Source: Agarophyton chilense (lineage: Eukaryota; Rhodophyta; Florideophyceae; Gracilariales; Gracilariaceae). Taken from it: a stretch of 64,000 nt of DNA. Below the pieces are notes generated by a model. The model did not search any database. It saw only the letters and a list, made by a program, of their open reading frames with translations, and was not told the DNA's origin. Location: positions 434,001 through 498,000 of the forward strand of contig JARGXX010000002.1 in assembly GCA_030374765.1 (NCBI GenBank), given 5' to 3'. Position numbers and translations under genes: made by a program. Position 1 is the first letter of the stretch. The number at the start of each line of letters is the position of its first letter. This document shows, one piece after another, positions 21,100 to 31,014 of this stretch.

Positions 21100-22389
21100 G
21101 AAGGAGAAAAAAAAAGTTTACACTATCTTGAAGAGAACCGACGCCAAAAGAATTTGGTGGAAATGATGTTGATGGTGATCGCAAACTCGTCTTCCAACAC
21201 ACCAACCTTTCTGGTTCGCAGACTGAACAGATGCACTGTGAACAACAACATGATGAGTCTTTTTCCATTCTCTTCATCAGTTAACCAATATTTAATTCTC
21301 GGGAACCTGTCCTGGAATGCCATCATTCTCCATTCTGATTCTTAGCTGATCCCGCACGTTTTTCATGCTTCTTCTTAAGCTTTTCATACACCTTTTTTCC
21401 CTGCGAAACCTGTGAATCGTAAATAATTCTAAGTGCATTGGTCGCACATACTATAATCGTACCATTCGAGGCAAAAAAGAGAGCGTTACTAATATAATGT
21501 TCATGCTTCTATTTAACATAAAACGTGTTCTGGATCATAAAGTCTCCTGATTCCTAAAAAAGCAATTTGAGACCATCTGCCACTGCGTAGAAGTTCTTCA
21601 GCGAGTCATAATTGGTGCCAAAAGCGTTTTTAAACTCAGGTGCTTCTTTTACGTCGGACATACGCACCTGTGCGACCGCTTCTGATGCTAACATTCTCAA
21701 AATAATTCTTCTACCAAATCACAGAAACAAAGCGCACACAGAACTGGAGACGGCGAAGAGTAGAAAAAGATTTCACACGGCACCCCTGGTTCGATGCCAA
21801 CTGAGAACAAAGCCAAAGCATGGTGTTGCATTCATTGATCCCGAGCGACCTCGGAGGATCGTAAGTTTTCGATAAGACCCGAAGAATTATAGGAAGTTAA
21901 TTGGTTGTAGAGTGGTTCAAACGAACATAGAAGGTTTAAAAGTGCAGAATAGTCAATCTCTGTCATTTTTATCATTCACTGTTCGGACATAGAACGAAAA
22001 GCAAATATGAAAAGAGCATAAACAGGGCTTGGAAGTGACGTTCGTGTAATTTATTGGTCCCTGCTACGCATGCCTTTCATGTTGAGCTGTCTGTTTACGG
22101 GAAGAAATACGAGGCCGAAGCTCTCAGGAAATAAAAAAGTAAAGAAGAATGGTCATTAGGTATACAGTGACTAAAACTTGAATAGAATAAACCCACAGTT
22201 CTTTATGTCATTTGACTTCTTGTTGAGTGTTTTTGATGAAACGTAGCCTGCATAGAAAACCAATAAAACAAGCATCAAAACTGGTTCCATCATTTAAAAA
22301 CGCTCCTTTTTTTAAGAATAACAAGCGAAGGGTATTGTAGAGTGCGAAATTAGAATAGAACAAATATTGTTTCATTCACGGTACGATTT
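21100..22389. other. no gene recognised
   Basis: AT-rich sequence with short frames only. One 87-codon plus-strand frame at 21612-21875 has no recognisable motif. Confidence 0.5.
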
Positions 22390-23200
22390 AACGACCTCTT
22401 AATATCTCGTCTTCTTTCCATCTCTTTCTTACACCTGTGAAAAACGTCTCTCGATACTTTTTAGCAAACTATACGTCCAAATTCGACTCAATTTTCCCCA
22501 TTCTTCAATAATAGTGCCTTCAAGGGATTGTAAATCAGTACACTCCCTATTATTTGCGTTAAAGGCACAAGATGAAACCACCCCTTATACATTCTTGATA
22601 GGGTTGAAATCAGGATTGCGTGCAGGCAACTTCATTACTTCAATATTTTTAGATTCAAACCAGTCTTTTGTAAATTTGGAACAGTGTATAGCAGCAATAG
22701 CCTGCTGAAAAAATTCAGCTTACACCATGGACCCTAGAAGCTAGTGAAAGCAAATATTTTCCCAACGTATTGCAATACTATTTGGATTCTTGATTTCCAA
22801 TAAAAAAGGTAAGTTACTGTAATCTGTCTTCGCAAAATAAACCCTAAACAATAAATCTTTTCCCACCAGTTCGTCTTATAGACAAGAACTTTTCTTCCTT
22901 TCGTAGATGGTGCCAGTAATAGTTATATAAACCCGTTAAACATTAGTACACACTTTGGCCTTCCTTAAACTTTTCTCGACATCAGTTTTGGTGCTTTCTT
23001 TATCATCAGATACTTCATAGTTGTAGATATATTTAATACCTGTTGCAGACGTCGAGTAGCCACAGGTAAATTGATATTCTTTTTGAGATGAGATGACGAA
23101 CACTGTTCTTTTGCTACTTCGTGGAAAAGAAGACGGTTAGAGTGTTTAGATAACTTTCAACTGGTCTTTGTGTGATAGTTTTTTACGCATTATATTGTAT
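22390..23200 (-). pseudogene. Tc1/mariner transposase relic
   Basis: On the minus strand, INLPVATRRLQQVLNIS (near 23.05 kb) looks like the second helix-turn-helix of a Tc1/mariner transposase. KFTKDWFESKNIEVMKLPA, RNPDFNPIKNV (22.59-22.70 kb) then gives the C-terminal catalytic block, which in live members reads WPAxSPDLNPIENxW. A stop follows directly after this block, and other breaks separate the pieces. Terminal inverted repeats were not found. A second relic lies head to head with it at 23.7 kb. Confidence 0.68.
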
Positions 23201-23699
23201 TCCTTATGTAATCTGAGACAACTTTTCGGTTTCAGTTTCCTAGCTATTTTGTTGAAAGAAAAGTATTCTTTAAAAAGAACATCAGTAGCCCCTTTTTTCT
23301 TTAGGGCTCATACACGGGTTTCTATCCATTTTAGGCTGTGTGCCGATCTAAAAATGTAACCATAAGATAAAAAAATGTGTGTTTGAGTTATTATTGTTTA
23401 TCTAATGATAGAAAGTGTGATTAAAAAGTTCATAACTTTGTTTCTGTTCTATTCTAATTTTTTGGTATGTATATCCGTTTCTCATTTTTTTGGGTATAGA
23501 AAACGACTCTTTTGGTTTCTTTTTGTTCTCGTTTATTTTTGATACAGTATAGTAACTTATGTCTAAACAGGACTGGATCAAGCTACAAAAGGACCGAGAA
23601 AATGGGAAAAAATGGGGGTGGTCTATTTCAATTTCGATAACTGTATTGTAGAGTGCTTATATAGATCACTCAGCGAGTCATGAGATGATGCTAACATAC

Positions 23700-24840
23700 A
23701 GTGCGTTTCAAAAACATATCCCTTTACAAAAAATGCGCCAAAAAGGCATTTCACGTACTGTAGAGCATGTTTCACAGCAAATAAAAACCACTAAGTCAAT
23801 AAAACTGTTTCAAAAGTATATCTTTCATACAAACATTAGCTCAATTATGGCTCATGGCGCGCCTTTGACAGGTTCTGAACAGCTGCTTATCATGAAATTA
23901 GTAGATGAGGGTCCTATTCCAGCAGATATAGCCCGAAAATCAAGCACAGCCCAAAACCAATCAGAAACTTCATAAAAAAACCACGCTACTTACGGAAAAA
24001 GGCGTTCAACAGGCCGTCCTACATCACTATCCCCGGCCGATAAGCGTGAAATTAAACAACAACTATGCCAAAACACATCATCTTGCGGAAGAATTGTCAA
24101 AAAAATATATTTGCCTCTATCAAGATCTACTATATGGCGTTAAGCTAACCGCCACAATTTGTTAAATAACATAAAAATGAGGAAAAACGTTTCTTTAAAA
24201 GATAATCACAACAAAAATCGTGTAAAATGGTTTTTTCAAAAAGCTTATTGGAAAATGGAATAGAATAATGTTATCGTTTCCGAAAAAAATAATTCTGACC
24301 TTGGTGGTCCAGATTTCAATAAACTTTATTGGCATGATCTACAGAAAAAGAAAGAATTGGTGATTAGGAATTCAAAAGACGCTTCAGTAATGGTTAAGGC
24401 TGGGATATTTACCAGAGGAGCAAATGATATGGTTTTTGGTTAAGATAGTGTAAACTCTGAGAAATATGGTGAGATTTTATAACAATATTTTCTATTTATG
24501 CATACTGTATGCACGGAGAAGAATTCATTTTTGGCAAGATAATGCACCTGTGTATAGGTCTAATTCTTTGAAACGGTGGTTCAATAGTCTAAATATGTTG
24601 GTTATGGAATGTCCTGCGCGCTCTTTCGACCTCAAATCTATCAAAAACATTTGTGGAATGTTGACCCGAATGAGTTATGGGAAATGAAGGCAATTCGATA
24701 CAGTTTTTGATTTAAAAAAATGTATCAACGATTGCTGGGAAAAGAATGTCTGTAATTCTATCAATTCTTTTATAGAATCAATGCCAATGCGTTGTGTAAG
24801 TGTTATACAGGCTGAAGGAACAAAAATAAACTACTGAACT
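23700..24840 (+). pseudogene. Tc1/mariner transposase relic
   Basis: The plus strand shows, in order, an N-terminal helix-turn-helix segment (near 23.85-23.95 kb); a linker (GRPTSLSPADKREIKQQL, near 24.02 kb); a catalytic DEKK-like block (VIVSEKNNSDLGGPDFNKLY, near 24.27 kb); DASVMVKAGIF (near 24.39 kb); and HFWQDNAPVYRSNSLKRWF, LVMECPARSFDLKSIKNIC (24.52-24.65 kb). The last blocks match the FxQDNAPxH...WPAxSPDLNPIENLW signature of the DDE/D Tc1/mariner superfamily. Many stops interrupt it. Confidence 0.72.
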
Positions 24841-25399
24841 CGCGTTAGAATAAGAAGGATGCATAAACGGTTATGTCAAAAAAATTTTCACATTGATTTT
24901 TTTTAGTTTTATTGTAGCCAAAACGTCGATTTTTGGAAAATTTGCGCGAGGTATATGATTTTGAAACAGACTTTACAGTGCTCAGTTTGATACTGGAATA
25001 TCAGTGACCATCTTTTTGGCGAGAGGCTACCGTAATCGCAATTTGCGGTTTGCACCAGGCACGCAATTTGAAATTCAGGAGCGACCGACTGGTAGACGAC
25101 GAGTCAGAGTTCGTCATAGTGTGCAAGATCCACACGAAGATGGCGTAGAGGGAGAAAGAAGGTTTGGGTGCTTTTTTGGGGTTTGAGCCTGGTAGGAGTC
25201 GGCCATTAAGATTTGTACACGTGTGGATTCTTTTTAGGATTTGCGCTGACGAGTGGGGATGCCCCAAAATTAAGCTATCACAATCCAACCCTTAACGTAC
25301 ACGAAGAGTTGAATTGGTGAGGGCGGCTACACCAAGTCGGTTGTCAAGCTGACAAGCGACGCTAGCAACGGGCCAGAAGCCAATACCTAGCACCAGGGC
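24841..25399. other. no gene recognised; composition changes sharply at its right end
   Basis: The left half is AT-rich transposon flank. From about 25.38 kb the sequence becomes extremely GC-rich at the start of the host island. No coding signal. Confidence 0.5.
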
Positions 25400-25747
25400 A
25401 TGCCTTCGCCGCCTCCGCCGCCTCCGCCGCCTCCGTCGCCTCCGTCGCCTCCGTCGCCCGGGCGCGCCGTACGCAGCGTAGCGCAAGCGCGTGTGGCGTG
25501 CGAATCGCTGCGCGTACACGCAAGCTGCGGGGCGTGTGGCGCATCGCAATCGCCCACGCACCGCTCGCAGGTGTGCGCGCACGTGTTCTGCGCGCAGTGC
25601 GCCGCGCAGGCGCGACAGGGACGTTGTCCGTTTGCGCGGTGCGCCGCGCCGCAGCGCCCGGCCGACGTGCGGGTGGACGTGGCGCTGGCGCCGCTGGGCG
25701 CCGCCGCCGCCGCGCTGCTGGCGTGGGCGCATCGCGCCGCGCTCTGA
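25400..25747 (+). CDS. small RING-finger-like protein with a polyproline N-terminus
   Basis: An ATG at 25400 opens 115 codons. The N-terminus is nearly all proline with a few serines (residues 2-20). Residues about 35-85 carry a cysteine/histidine series resembling a C3HC4 RING: C..CGAC (CxxC), then C-A-H-V-F-C-A-Q-C (CxHxxCxxC), then CPFARC. RING domains bind two zinc ions and usually act as E3 ubiquitin ligases. The last pair here is spaced CxxxxC rather than CxxC, so the fold is not certain. The C-terminal tail is alanine-rich and hydrophobic (ALAPLGAAAAALLAWAH) and could be a short membrane anchor. Extreme GC content makes long open frames common on both strands here, so the gene itself is a moderate-confidence call. 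It lies 247 bases upstream of COX10 on the same strand. Confidence 0.45.
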   Translation: MPSPPPPPPPPPSPPSPPSPGRAVRSVAQARVACESLRVHASCGACGASQSPTHRSQVCAHVFCAQCAAQARQGRCPFARCAAPQRPADVRVDVALAPLGAAAAALLAWAHRAAL

Positions 25748-25766
25748 CTGCGCCGTCTGTCGCCGC

Positions 25767-25843
25767 ACTTTTGCACCACTTTTGCACCACTTTTGCACCA
25801 CTTTTGCGCTACTTTTGCGCTACTTTTGCGCTACTTTTGCGCG
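25767..25843 (+). repeat. 11-bp tandem repeat, seven units in two variants
   Basis: Three units of ACTTTTGCACC are followed by four of ACTTTTGCGCT, the last with one change. It lies between the RING-like gene and COX10, probably in the promoter or 5' UTR of COX10. The two homogeneous blocks suggest separate expansion of two unit variants. Confidence 0.9.
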
Positions 25844-25994
25844 CCCGTTTTTGTTGGCTGCTAAACACCCGAGCTCGGGCGCGCCCCGCCTTCCTCTCTA
25901 CCAGTAGCCGCCTCCTCCGCGCGTGTTGCCACCGTCCCGCGTCGCCGCTACCGCCGTCGCCGCTACCGCTGCCGCTGCCGCAGCCGCCGCCGCC

Positions 25995-27107
25995 ATGCAG
26001 GCCGCGGTCGCGCCGCGCCTGGGGCGCGCCACGCAGGTGGCGCACGATCTGCTCACGCTGTCCAAGTACCGACTAAGCGCGCTGGTGGCGTTCACAGCGG
26101 GCGTAGGCTACGCCGCGCGCTCCGAACCCACCGAGCGCAACGAGACAGACGCCGCGTTCGCCAAGTATCGGCAGCTGTCGGCCACGGTGGCGGGCACGTG
26201 GCTCGCGGCCGCGTCGGCCAACACGCTCAACCACATGTACGAGCGACGCTCCGACGCGCTCATGCCGCGCACGCGACTGCGCCCGTTGCCGACCGGTCGT
26301 CTTGCCGTTGCGCACGCCGCGTGCTTCGCCCTCGTCACAGGCGTGTCCGGCGTCGCCTTGTTGGCCGTCGAGACTAATCGCACCGCCGCCGCCCTGGCTG
26401 CCGCCAATGTGCTCTTGTACAGCGCCGTGTACACGCCGCTCAAGCCGTTGTCCACCGTCAACACCGTCGTGGGCGCGCTCGTGGGTGCGCTGCCGCCCAT
26501 TCACGGCTGGGCTGCTGCTAGCGGCGGTCATCTGCTCGCTGAGCGTGAGCGCGGCGCCTTTGCGCTCGGCACGTTGCTCTTTCTATGGCAGATCCCGCAT
26601 TTCCACGCACTGGCAGTTGTGTGTCGCGCCGACTATGCAGCCGCCCGCTTGAAGATGCTTGCTGTGTCCAATCCCCGCGCCAATGCCATCTGGGCCCGTC
26701 GCACCGCCGCCGCTATGCTGCCCGTGGGCGCCCTCTTCACCCTCACCGGCCTCACCTCCCCCGCCTTCGTGTGGCAGTCCGCCCTGCTGGGCTGCTCCAT
26801 GTATCGCCGAGCCGTTCACATGGTGGCCCACCCCACTTCCGTCACCTCCGCCAAGCACCTCTTTCGCGCCTCCATTTGGTATCTTCCAATCTCCATGTCT
26901 CTCATGCTTATCGACCTTGTGCCTTACGCCTCAACGCATGAGCACCAGCAGCCTCTCTCACACTCGCACTCCACCACCCCCGACCGCTCCGAGATTCGCC
27001 TGCAGCAACCCTGGGAGATCATGGCGCCCTTCCCGTTTTTGCCCGTTCCGTGCGGTGTGCCCGCCGTCGTTTTGGAGACGCCCCATAAAACACCAAACCT
27101 GTCTTGA
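25995..27107 (+). CDS. COX10: protoheme IX farnesyltransferase, mitochondrial (heme O synthase)
   Basis: Heme O synthase adds a farnesyl group to protoheme, the first step towards the heme A of cytochrome c oxidase, in the inner mitochondrial membrane. The first ATG, at 25995 in a GCCGCCATG context, gives 370 residues, within the family range; only non-ATG codons lie in frame upstream. The UbiA-family signatures are clear: N79-P99 reads NHMYERRSDALMPRTRLRPLP (aspartate-rich substrate/magnesium site), 146-172 reads YTPLKPLSTVNTVVG then GALPPIHGW, and near residue 200 there is WQIPHFHALA. About seven to nine hydrophobic segments follow. The N-terminus is alanine/arginine-rich, as expected for mitochondrial import. 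Base composition is far more GC-rich than the rest of the window. Its 3' end converges with the TPP1-like gene, 152 bases away. Confidence 0.9.
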   Translation: MQAAVAPRLGRATQVAHDLLTLSKYRLSALVAFTAGVGYAARSEPTERNETDAAFAKYRQLSATVAGTWLAAASANTLNHMYERRSDALMPRTRLRPLPTGRLAVAHAACFALVTGVSGVALLAVETNRTAAALAAANVLLYSAVYTPLKPLSTVNTVVGALVGALPPIHGWAAASGGHLLAERERGAFALGTLLFLWQIPHFHALAVVCRADYAAARLKMLAVSNPRANAIWARRTAAAMLPVGALFTLTGLTSPAFVWQSALLGCSMYRRAVHMVAHPTSVTSAKHLFRASIWYLPISMSLMLIDLVPYASTHEHQQPLSHSHSTTPDRSEIRLQQPWEIMAPFPFLPVPCGVPAVVLETPHKTPNLS

Positions 27108-27259
27108 TCGCAGTCGCCTTCACCCCCCCAGTGCGCACCTAACCCATCACTTTACAGAGGCTGTTATAGTACACTAGACAGCCAGCCAGCCACTTTTGAT
27201 TTACGCTTTCTATACCAAAAAACGCCCCGTCACACCCTTGGTCGCTAATTGCGCATCAC

Positions 27260-29785
27260 TCACCGCGTAGCGCTGTCGTTTTTGCCATTACCCACCTCAA
27301 CACTATCACCCATTCGCGGAGGGGGGTACGATTCCCCACTGCCACGATCCACGCTCCTCCTTGTCTTGCGCGGCAAAAAGTGCTCGGGGTTCAGAATGAA
27401 CATTTCTGTGTCGCCATCCACCTTTCGCCTAAAGTCTCTCAAGTACTGCAGTTCCGCCTTAGCCTTTATTACATGATAATCCTCATTGTTCCGTCGTCGC
27501 TTGCTTTTTCTTCCAAAGTCCGCCTGCTCTTGCTTCGCGGCGCGCTCCCCCTCCCTTGCCGAGCCTTTTTTCAAATCCACCGGCTCGATTTCGTCCGCGA
27601 TCACCGCTGCGGGCGCTACCGGTGAAGGTCGTTTCTTTGAGCGTGTTGCTTTCTCTCCTGTCTTGTTTGAGACGTTCACTTGCACGCTCATTTGCGTTTC
27701 TTGCTCGACCACCCATACTTCCTGCTCTTCGTGTACGTTTTCAGGCGCCTCTTCGGGCGCCTCTTCGGGCGCCTCTTCGGGCGCCTTTTCGGGCGCCTTT
27801 TCGGGCGCCTTTTCGGGCGCCTTTTCGGGCGCCTTTTCCGACACCTTTTCCGACACCTTGTCCGGCACCGTTTGGACCATATCGGTATCTAATCTCTCGC
27901 CCTTCTGTTCTTCGTGGACATGCTGCTTTTCTCCTTCATCGACAGCCTCCACAGGAAAGGGGTTCGCGAGCATCGCTTTTTCAGCAGCCTCAGTTTCTTT
28001 TTCGGGTTCGTTCACTACATCGTTCTCAGGTGGCTTCCCACGCTCGTTCCCAGTCTCCGAAAGCTCAACGTTTCCGTCATTCCCGTCACGTTCTCCCTCC
28101 GTCTGCATGACGGGCCCAGCAGCACGCTGAGTTTTCACTCTCGGGGACGAGGGCTGCGGTAGTTCCTCGCCTTCCGCATCACCTGATTTGGATTCCTTTG
28201 CTGCAATTTCGGATGCGGGTTCATCCACGTCTTCTTTCTCAGCTCTGCTTGCATTAGGCTCCTTGTCAAGGTCTAACACTCCTTCGTTCAGGTTGTCCAC
28301 ATTCTCAGTCGCATCCCTGTCGACTGCAGGATCATTCTCGTCTTTCTCAGGAAGGTTTTCAGGGTCCTCCCCAGGCTGCCTCACATCAGGACTCACCTTT
28401 TTCGCCGTCGAGCGAGTCGCTCTTGTAATTGCCATTATGTTCGCGGTAGCTTGACCGTCACCACTTGCAGGCAATGTGATCCTTGAAGAATCTGCCCCCT
28501 TATCGCGCTGGGCGCCAAAGGTGCCCAATTTGGCGAGAGTCGATTTTTTTGGATTATTCGCATGTTTCGGCGCCAACTGTAATTCTCCTGTCCCATTTCC
28601 CGCCCTTTTGCTTCCGCGATCATCTTCCCCACGAGTGTCGCACGGCACGTCCCGTTTCTCGCCGTCGTCATCAGGAACATCAAATACCGTACCGAGTTGC
28701 AGCTCTTCAATGCTTGGCGCCTCAGACGAGTCAGATGTGCCCTTCACGCTGATGTCTTCATCAAGTTGAATATAGTCTTCAAACGCAAAGTGTTGCGTAA
28801 GCGGGCGGTCTTCCTCAGTAAACGGCGCATGATGTTCCTCAGCTTCATGTGCAACAGTCTTCTTACTTTGTTCTAGCAGACCACTCTGTAATCCATGCAA
28901 GTTTTCCTGTTCCTGCGCTATCCTCTCCTCAGAAACAGCTTCGTTCCGCGCCACATCTTGAGCTTCGTTGTCCGCTCCGGGTGTTTGGGCGACACCTGAT
29001 TTGGCTGTGATTTGCGGTGTTCCCGAGCCGGTTGTATCGGTGCCGAGAATGGGCAACGGGTCTGGTTCGAGCAGTTCAAGGTCTTTCGGATCAATAGCCA
29101 GTTCAACATTCTCATCATCACGCAGGACCGGCGATCCGTTCGCTATTCCATTTTCAAGCACCGGGTCATCTGCGGAGCTGAGACCAAACACGTTTCTTTC
29201 GTTTATAAGTGTTTGGGGGGGAAGCGGAGGACATTCCTTTTCCAAGCTTTTGAGAACTTGGACAAACTCTGCATCGTTCTGATGCTGGTCCCCCCTGTCA
29301 GGCAGGTCGTTGAACGCTGCAAGCTGACGGCCAATGTTCGCACGAAGCGCCGTCACTACTTCCGGGTCCTTATCCACTTGGAGTGCAATGCCAGGAGGTC
29401 TTTGATGTCTTCTATCACAAAAGACGCGTACATCTTTGAGAAGCAGCGTCGCGGATGGCGGCGAAGTAGTCATATCAGTGAGAACTATGGCTTGCACTGG
29501 AGCCAAAACGTAGCCTAGAAGATTTCGAGTGGTTACGCCTGTTCCCTCCTCATCGGCGTCTAGTGCGGATGCTACGGACTGTGAGAGCACGACGCGGACG
29601 CTGTGGGCACCGTCAAAGCAGGAGACACTTCGACGATGAGAAACGGGCGAAGTTGCCAGCAGGTAGGAGGCGTTGAGCGAGGGGATTTTTGGAGACTCGG
29701 ATAAAGCGCCAATTACGTAGTCCTTTAGCCACGGAGCGCTACCCTGCAGGAAGGGCATAGCTATGGGACGCTGCAGAAGAGCCAT
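27260..29785 (-). CDS. large acidic protein with an N-terminal TPP1/ACD-like OB fold (candidate telomere protein)
   Basis: The first ATG of the frame (29785) gives 841 residues in one exon. Residues 18-28 read PWLKDYVIGAL and 58-67 DGAHSVRVVL, followed by a GYVLAPVQAIVL strand (91-102) and a KDVRVFCD strand. From memory, human TPP1 (ACD) has PWIRELILG, DGTHSVRCLV and an LLLLQDCGVHV strand in the same order and at similar spacing in its OB fold. That fold recruits telomerase and pairs with POT1. Residues about 150-600 are acidic and low in complexity. Near residue 650 lies a four-residue repeat (EKAP x5, then EEAP x3). A KKRPSP/KSKRRR nuclear-localisation-like region precedes the C-terminus. 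Only the first 150 residues support the assignment. The alternative is an unrelated nuclear protein with a chance match. Confidence 0.5.
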   Translation of the reverse strand: MALLQRPIAMPFLQGSAPWLKDYVIGALSESPKIPSLNASYLLATSPVSHRRSVSCFDGAHSVRVVLSQSVASALDADEEGTGVTTRNLLGYVLAPVQAIVLTDMTTSPPSATLLLKDVRVFCDRRHQRPPGIALQVDKDPEVVTALRANIGRQLAAFNDLPDRGDQHQNDAEFVQVLKSLEKECPPLPPQTLINERNVFGLSSADDPVLENGIANGSPVLRDDENVELAIDPKDLELLEPDPLPILGTDTTGSGTPQITAKSGVAQTPGADNEAQDVARNEAVSEERIAQEQENLHGLQSGLLEQSKKTVAHEAEEHHAPFTEEDRPLTQHFAFEDYIQLDEDISVKGTSDSSEAPSIEELQLGTVFDVPDDDGEKRDVPCDTRGEDDRGSKRAGNGTGELQLAPKHANNPKKSTLAKLGTFGAQRDKGADSSRITLPASGDGQATANIMAITRATRSTAKKVSPDVRQPGEDPENLPEKDENDPAVDRDATENVDNLNEGVLDLDKEPNASRAEKEDVDEPASEIAAKESKSGDAEGEELPQPSSPRVKTQRAAGPVMQTEGERDGNDGNVELSETGNERGKPPENDVVNEPEKETEAAEKAMLANPFPVEAVDEGEKQHVHEEQKGERLDTDMVQTVPDKVSEKVSEKAPEKAPEKAPEKAPEKAPEEAPEEAPEEAPENVHEEQEVWVVEQETQMSVQVNVSNKTGEKATRSKKRPSPVAPAAVIADEIEPVDLKKGSAREGERAAKQEQADFGRKSKRRRNNEDYHVIKAKAELQYLRDFRRKVDGDTEMFILNPEHFLPRKTRRSVDRGSGESYPPPRMGDSVEVGNGKNDSATR
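27743..27845 (-). repeat. 12-bp coding minisatellite (EKAP/EEAP repeats)
   Basis: Eight in-frame 12-base units (plus-strand unit GGCGCCTCTTCG or GGCGCCTTTTCG) encode three EEAP and five EKAP repeats. The two variants are blocked, not interspersed, which points to recent slippage. It lies inside the disordered part of the TPP1-like gene. Confidence 0.9.
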
Positions 29786-30474
29786 AGGTTCAGTGGCTCG
29801 TAGGTTGGAATTCGTGAACACGCTTTAACGAGCAAGTTACGGGTTGTCGTCTAAAGGGGGTATATTGCTGGTGCGATTTGGCCTCGCAGTTGAGGTTCGT
29901 TCATACCGTTACTAATGTCAGTTGGTCGACTGTGAGAGTGACTCAGTGTGTCCAGAACGGGGTACCAACCGTACAGAGCGCGGCGTCGAATCAGGCGAGT
30001 GCCATGCCGGTGTGGGGACAAAGAAACAGACGCGTAGTGTGAAGAGGAACAGCAAGTCGGTGTGTATGTGTATATGCCATCAATCGCACGCGTAATACGA
30101 CTGCGTTATGCGTACACCTTGCAGCAGGTGCTCTAACTGGTTCAACGATGGAAAGTTCCCTTTCTCCCGCCAAAAATTCGATTCATGGTGATGTATTCGG
30201 CGTCGTTCATACACGTATACCAGGTGTACATGTGAGATACTGGGTCGGTGCCACAGCTCTGCGAAAAAAACCCCTGATGTACACGGTGTAAGGCTATGGG
30301 ATCCGCAAAAATATCTGCCGTTCGCTAGCGACTTTCTTCACCACGAATTGCGCTGGAGCATTCCTACATAACGCTCTTGCAATGCGCTTCTCGTCGAAGG
30401 GCTGCGTTCCTGACTACCCCACCCCACGTGCTCCAAGACACCGAAGACAGAAGCCCTGATATCGAACTCCCTCC
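29786..30474. other. divergent intergenic region (TPP1-like gene and 30475 gene)
   Basis: It separates two genes that read away from each other and must hold both promoters. No conserved site could be identified. Confidence 0.6.
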
Positions 30475-31014
30475 ATGGCTGCATTCGCCTCCCCTTTACC
30501 ACTGCAATTGGCTCACCAGAATCTTCCTCATTGTGCGACATGTCCTCGAGTTGTGCCGAGAATGGGACCTTGGAAAAAGGGCGAGAAGGACGAAGCTTTC
30601 CGCCAGCAGCAAGAGATACTCGCTCGTCGCCGTGATGCCAAGCAAAGTAAGAAGTACTTTGAGGAAGTGCAGGAGAGACGGGACACCGTCGAAGAGTACT
30701 TCGACAACCGCATGCTCAAGGTTAAAGAGGGTGAAGACCCCATTCATGAGTGGCGTCGCATGAAGGAAAATGGTTTCATCGACGATGATGTGGGATACAC
30801 AGAGGAGGAAGAGAGCGGAATTCCAATCCCCATGGCAAGCTTTGGCATTCCCAAGTACGACAGAGGCGCACGCTTTGACCTCAAGCTACCACACGTAGAA
30901 CATGGCTACGCCGATCCAGATGCAGACATTATGGGGAAGGCTGCAAATGCCTTCAAGAACGTGTTCGGGTTCGGAAAGAAGAAAACTTCTGATGGAAAAG
31001 AAAGAAAGGAATGA
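30475..31014 (+). CDS. small conserved protein of unknown function, possibly plastid-targeted
   Basis: An ATG at 30475 gives 179 residues. Residues 1-30 are rich in A, S, P and L with few acids, like an organelle leader, and a second methionine (M30, MGPWKKG) could begin the mature part. Residues 40-75 are a charged helix (FRQQQEILARRRDAKQ). The centre reads IHEWRRMKENGFIDDDVGY, then EEEESGIPIPMASFGIPKYD and RFDLKLPHVEHGY. The C-terminus has KAANAFKNVFGFGKKK. The tightly packed aromatic and glycine/proline motifs look conserved, and I have an impression of similar proteins in photosynthetic eukaryotes, but I cannot name the family. It is divergent from the TPP1-like gene and convergent with SRP19. 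Confidence 0.7.
   Translation: MAAFASPLPLQLAHQNLPHCATCPRVVPRMGPWKKGEKDEAFRQQQEILARRRDAKQSKKYFEEVQERRDTVEEYFDNRMLKVKEGEDPIHEWRRMKENGFIDDDVGYTEEEESGIPIPMASFGIPKYDRGARFDLKLPHVEHGYADPDADIMGKAANAFKNVFGFGKKKTSDGKERKE

Noticed and set aside
25292-26531. Several long minus-strand frames opposite the RING-like gene and COX10
   Set aside because: Extreme GC content removes stops on all frames. These shadow frames are arginine-rich and have no motifs, whereas the plus-strand frames carry recognisable ones.
27486-29282. Several plus-strand frames opposite the TPP1-like gene
   Set aside because: They are shadows of the minus-strand gene, mostly the serine/phenylalanine-rich mirror of its acidic repeats.
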